Below the pieces are notes generated by a model. That model was given only the letters and a program-made list of their open reading frames with translations, did not search any database and was not told the origin of the DNA. Below, in pieces: positions 62,455-64,000 of a stretch of 64,000 bases of DNA. A program made the position numbers and the translations under genes. Location of the stretch: assembly GCA_964520045.1 (NCBI GenBank), contig CAZFMJ010000002.1:28424-92423 (forward strand), in the 5' to 3' direction. How positions within the stretch are numbered: the stretch's first letter is position 1; every line of letters starts with the position of its first letter. Origin of the DNA: CAZFMJ01 sp964520045. GTDB lineage: Bacteria > Elusimicrobiota > Elusimicrobia > Elusimicrobiales > CAZFMJ01.

Positions 62455-62489
62455 GGGAGATGGTAAACGGTAGACGGTAAATGGCAGAC
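62455..62489 (+). repeat. Heptanucleotide repeat after the second GT9 gene
   Basis: GGGAGAT, GGTAAAC, GGTAGAC, GGTAAAT, GGCAGAC: five units starting four bases after the stop codon. Confidence 0.85.
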
Positions 62490-62541
62490 ATGGGAATGAG
62501 TATATCTTGAGTAGTTCTTAGCGGTTTTGTGCTTTATGTGC

Positions 62542-62609
62542 CCCATTCTTTCACTAAAAGCTTTGAGAATGGGACTATCCAAACTCATAGCGTTTAAGGA
62601 TTGTTTGGA
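62542..62609 (+). repeat. Two-hairpin dispersed element, copy B
   Basis: Stem CCCATTCT/AGAATGGG (62542-62549 with 62566-62573) around AAAAGCTTTG, then stem TCCAAAC/GTTTGGA (62578-62584 with 62603-62609). Copy A, on the other strand, is at 32808-32876; the paired bases differ but pairing is kept. Confidence 0.8.
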
Positions 62610-62651
62610 TGCCTTTTGTGGCCGATTATTTTTTGTTGTTTGTTCTGCGCA

Positions 62652-62712
62652 ACTTCGACTCACTTTCTTGCTCGCTCGGTGTGGTGAGCGAAGTCGAACC
62701 ACTTCTTTGCGG
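62652..62712. repeat. TTCGACTC repeat with inverted half and CTTTGCG tail
   Basis: TTCGACT (62654-62660) and AGTCGAA (62692-62698) flank a TTGCTCGCTCGGTGT core shared with 30846-30877. CTTCTTTGCGG follows. The gap 62451-62723 is entirely repeat-like. Confidence 0.65.
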
Positions 62713-62723
62713 CTAAATTTAAT

Positions 62724-63902
62724 ATGCGGATAAAAGTCCTACATGTAATCACGCGGCTTGAGCCGGGGGGGTCATCAGAAGTGGTAATTGCCTGCGTTGA
62801 ACAAATCGATAAAATCCTCTTTGAGCCGTATCTTGCGGCAGGGCTGTTCCCAAATAACTATAAAACCAAGGTTCATTTGCTGTCCGAGCTCCAAAGGGAA
62901 ATAAACCTGTTAAAAGATTTCGCGGCATTTTTTCAAATTCTGGACTTGATAATAAAAATAAAGCCTCATGTAGTTCACACCCATACTTCAAAGGCCGGAA
63001 TTTTAGGGCGGTGGTCGGCATTTTTATATAATTGTTTTTATTTTAAGGGTAAAAAACGGATACGCATTATCCATACTCCCCACGGCCATGTGTTTTACGG
63101 GTATTTTGCTCCGGTCAAAACCATGATTTTTACTTTGCTGGAGCGGATTACGGCTAAAATTACCGATAGGCTTGTGGCTTTGACTTCAGGAGAGCTTGAG
63201 GAGTCTGTTTCAAGAGGGGTAGGCGCAAAACAGCAATGGACAATCATACACAGCGGAATAGATATGGGGTCTTGCCATGCATCTTCCGGCCGCGCTAAAA
63301 TAAGGGCGGGGCTCGGCATTCCAGAATCCGCGCTTATTGCAGGCGTTGTCGCCAGGCTTGAGCCTATAAAAGGCGTGGAGTATTTCGTGCGCGGAGCGGT
63401 TGAGACGGCGGCAAGCATGCCGGACAAAGATATTCGCTTTATCATCGTAGGAGACGGCAGTCAAAGGCAGATGCTTGAGAATATGGCGGAAAAATCAGGC
63501 ATAAAAGAAAAAATATATTTTACCGGCTATAAATCCAATGTCTTGGATTATATGGCGGCTATGGATGTCTATGTCCAGCCTTCAATAAACGAAGGCATGG
63601 GGCAGACGCTGGTTCAGGCAAGTTTTTGCGGACTGCCCATTGTCGCCGCCAAAGTATGCGGCATTCCCGATGTCGTCAAGCACGGGGTTACCGGCATTCT
63701 TGTGCCGCCGGGAGATTATACAGCCGTTGCGGAAGCTGTTATAATGCTGTTTAAGGATGCGTCTGCCAGAAGCCGGCTCGGCTCAAACGGCAAAACGTTT
63801 GTTCTTGAAAACGACGAGACCGGATTTCCTAGATTCAGCTGCTGCGCTATGAACAGTAAATTGGAAAAACTGTACACAGAGACGGTAGAAGGAAGACGGT
63901 AA
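62724..63902 (+). CDS. Family 4 glycosyltransferase
   Basis: 392 residues, GT-B fold. VLHVITRLEPGGSSEVVIA, HVVHTHTSKAGILGRWSA, IIHTPHGHVFYGYF and GVVARLEPIKGVEYFVRGA match GT4 enzymes of exopolysaccharide loci. In the donor site NEGMGQTLVQASFCGLPIVA the second Glu of E-x7-E is Gln. The end TETVEGRR and its TAA come from heptanucleotide repeats. No ribosome binding site: a CTTTGCGG repeat lies just upstream of the ATG, and the gene is separated from the preceding operon by 273 bases of repeats. Confidence 0.9.
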   Translation: MRIKVLHVITRLEPGGSSEVVIACVEQIDKILFEPYLAAGLFPNNYKTKVHLLSELQREINLLKDFAAFFQILDLIIKIKPHVVHTHTSKAGILGRWSAFLYNCFYFKGKKRIRIIHTPHGHVFYGYFAPVKTMIFTLLERITAKITDRLVALTSGELEESVSRGVGAKQQWTIIHSGIDMGSCHASSGRAKIRAGLGIPESALIAGVVARLEPIKGVEYFVRGAVETAASMPDKDIRFIIVGDGSQRQMLENMAEKSGIKEKIYFTGYKSNVLDYMAAMDVYVQPSINEGMGQTLVQASFCGLPIVAAKVCGIPDVVKHGVTGILVPPGDYTAVAEAVIMLFKDASARSRLGSNGKTFVLENDETGFPRFSCCAMNSKLEKLYTETVEGRR

Positions 63903-63911
63903 ACGGTAGAC
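63884..63911 (+). repeat. Heptanucleotide repeat across the 3' end of the last GT4 gene
   Basis: GGTAGAA, GGAAGAC, GGTAAAC, GGTAGAC. The TAA stop (63900-63902) is within the third unit. The remaining bases to 64000 show nothing recognisable. Confidence 0.85.
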
Positions 63912-64000
63912 GGAAAAAAACATAAAGGCGAAACGGAACAATTTAGGAGAAGCAACTGTGTCACATAATAGGCTAAATCTAAATATTAAGCAACACTAAT

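Overview
The window looks like a chromosomal segment from an uncultured Gram-negative bacterium, assembled as a draft (three N runs at 24698-24707, 30574-30583 and 39196-39295). The best guess for lineage is Elusimicrobiota, Omnitrophota or a neighbouring candidate phylum. The reasons are a PorV/PorQ-type outer-membrane protein next to a protein with a type IX secretion (T9SS)-like C-terminal sorting domain, an exported protein with the ETLTLHAYYPSP-type motif I associate with Elusimicrobiota, giant repeat proteins, and intergenic regions full of degenerate heptanucleotide and palindromic repeats. This placement is inference; there is no rRNA or other marker gene here.

Layout. (1) 1-22974: the 3' part of an enormous surface protein (more than 7650 codons, start outside the window), with about 42 copies of a ~113-residue Ig-like repeat, FN3 modules, two copies of a propeller-like module, two lamin-tail-like domains and a terminal PQQ-like propeller. 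(2) 23248-28264: a PQQ-propeller/FN3 protein ending in a T9SS-like sorting domain, then a PorV-like barrel with an added PGF-pre-PGF-like domain; together these look like a surface-secretion module. (3) 28420-31708: an exported Cys-rich protein, a decayed DUF7718-like gene with a small partner, a nucleotidyltransferase-fold gene interrupted by in-frame repeats, and a BRO-type antirepressor gene. (4) 31833-35250 (minus strand): ABC-2 permease, ABC ATPase, a receiver protein and an HD-GYP protein, the last two overlapping. (5) 35469-43104: three consecutive coiled-coil genes behind a good sigma70-type promoter; the first encodes a protein of about 2100 residues with near-identical 741-nt internal repeats. 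(6) 43284-63902: a polysaccharide (capsule/EPS or O-antigen) locus with Wza-like exporter, Wzc-like chain-length determinant/tyrosine kinase, Wzy-like polymerase/ligase, Wzx-like flippase, one GT2, one GT-C-like membrane protein, one CgeB-like, four GT4 and two GT9 glycosyltransferases, two methyltransferases, an AsnB-type amidotransferase and a RAYT transposon inserted between two GT4 genes. No initiating sugar-phosphate transferase is visible, so the locus probably continues beyond the right edge.

The most unusual theme is how far dispersed repeats have entered genes. A heptanucleotide repeat family abuts or supplies the 3' ends of several genes, encodes the hydrophobic signal segment of one exported protein, and sits in frame in another gene. 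A G-rich palindromic repeat is inserted in frame inside two unrelated enzymes (an ABC ATPase and a nucleotidyltransferase), reminiscent of Rickettsia palindromic elements. A two-hairpin element occurs twice with compensatory base changes. The strongest candidate for an undescribed cellular system is the coiled-coil trio (giant cytoplasmic coiled coil, smaller coiled coil, membrane-anchored coiled coil) directly upstream of the polysaccharide export genes.
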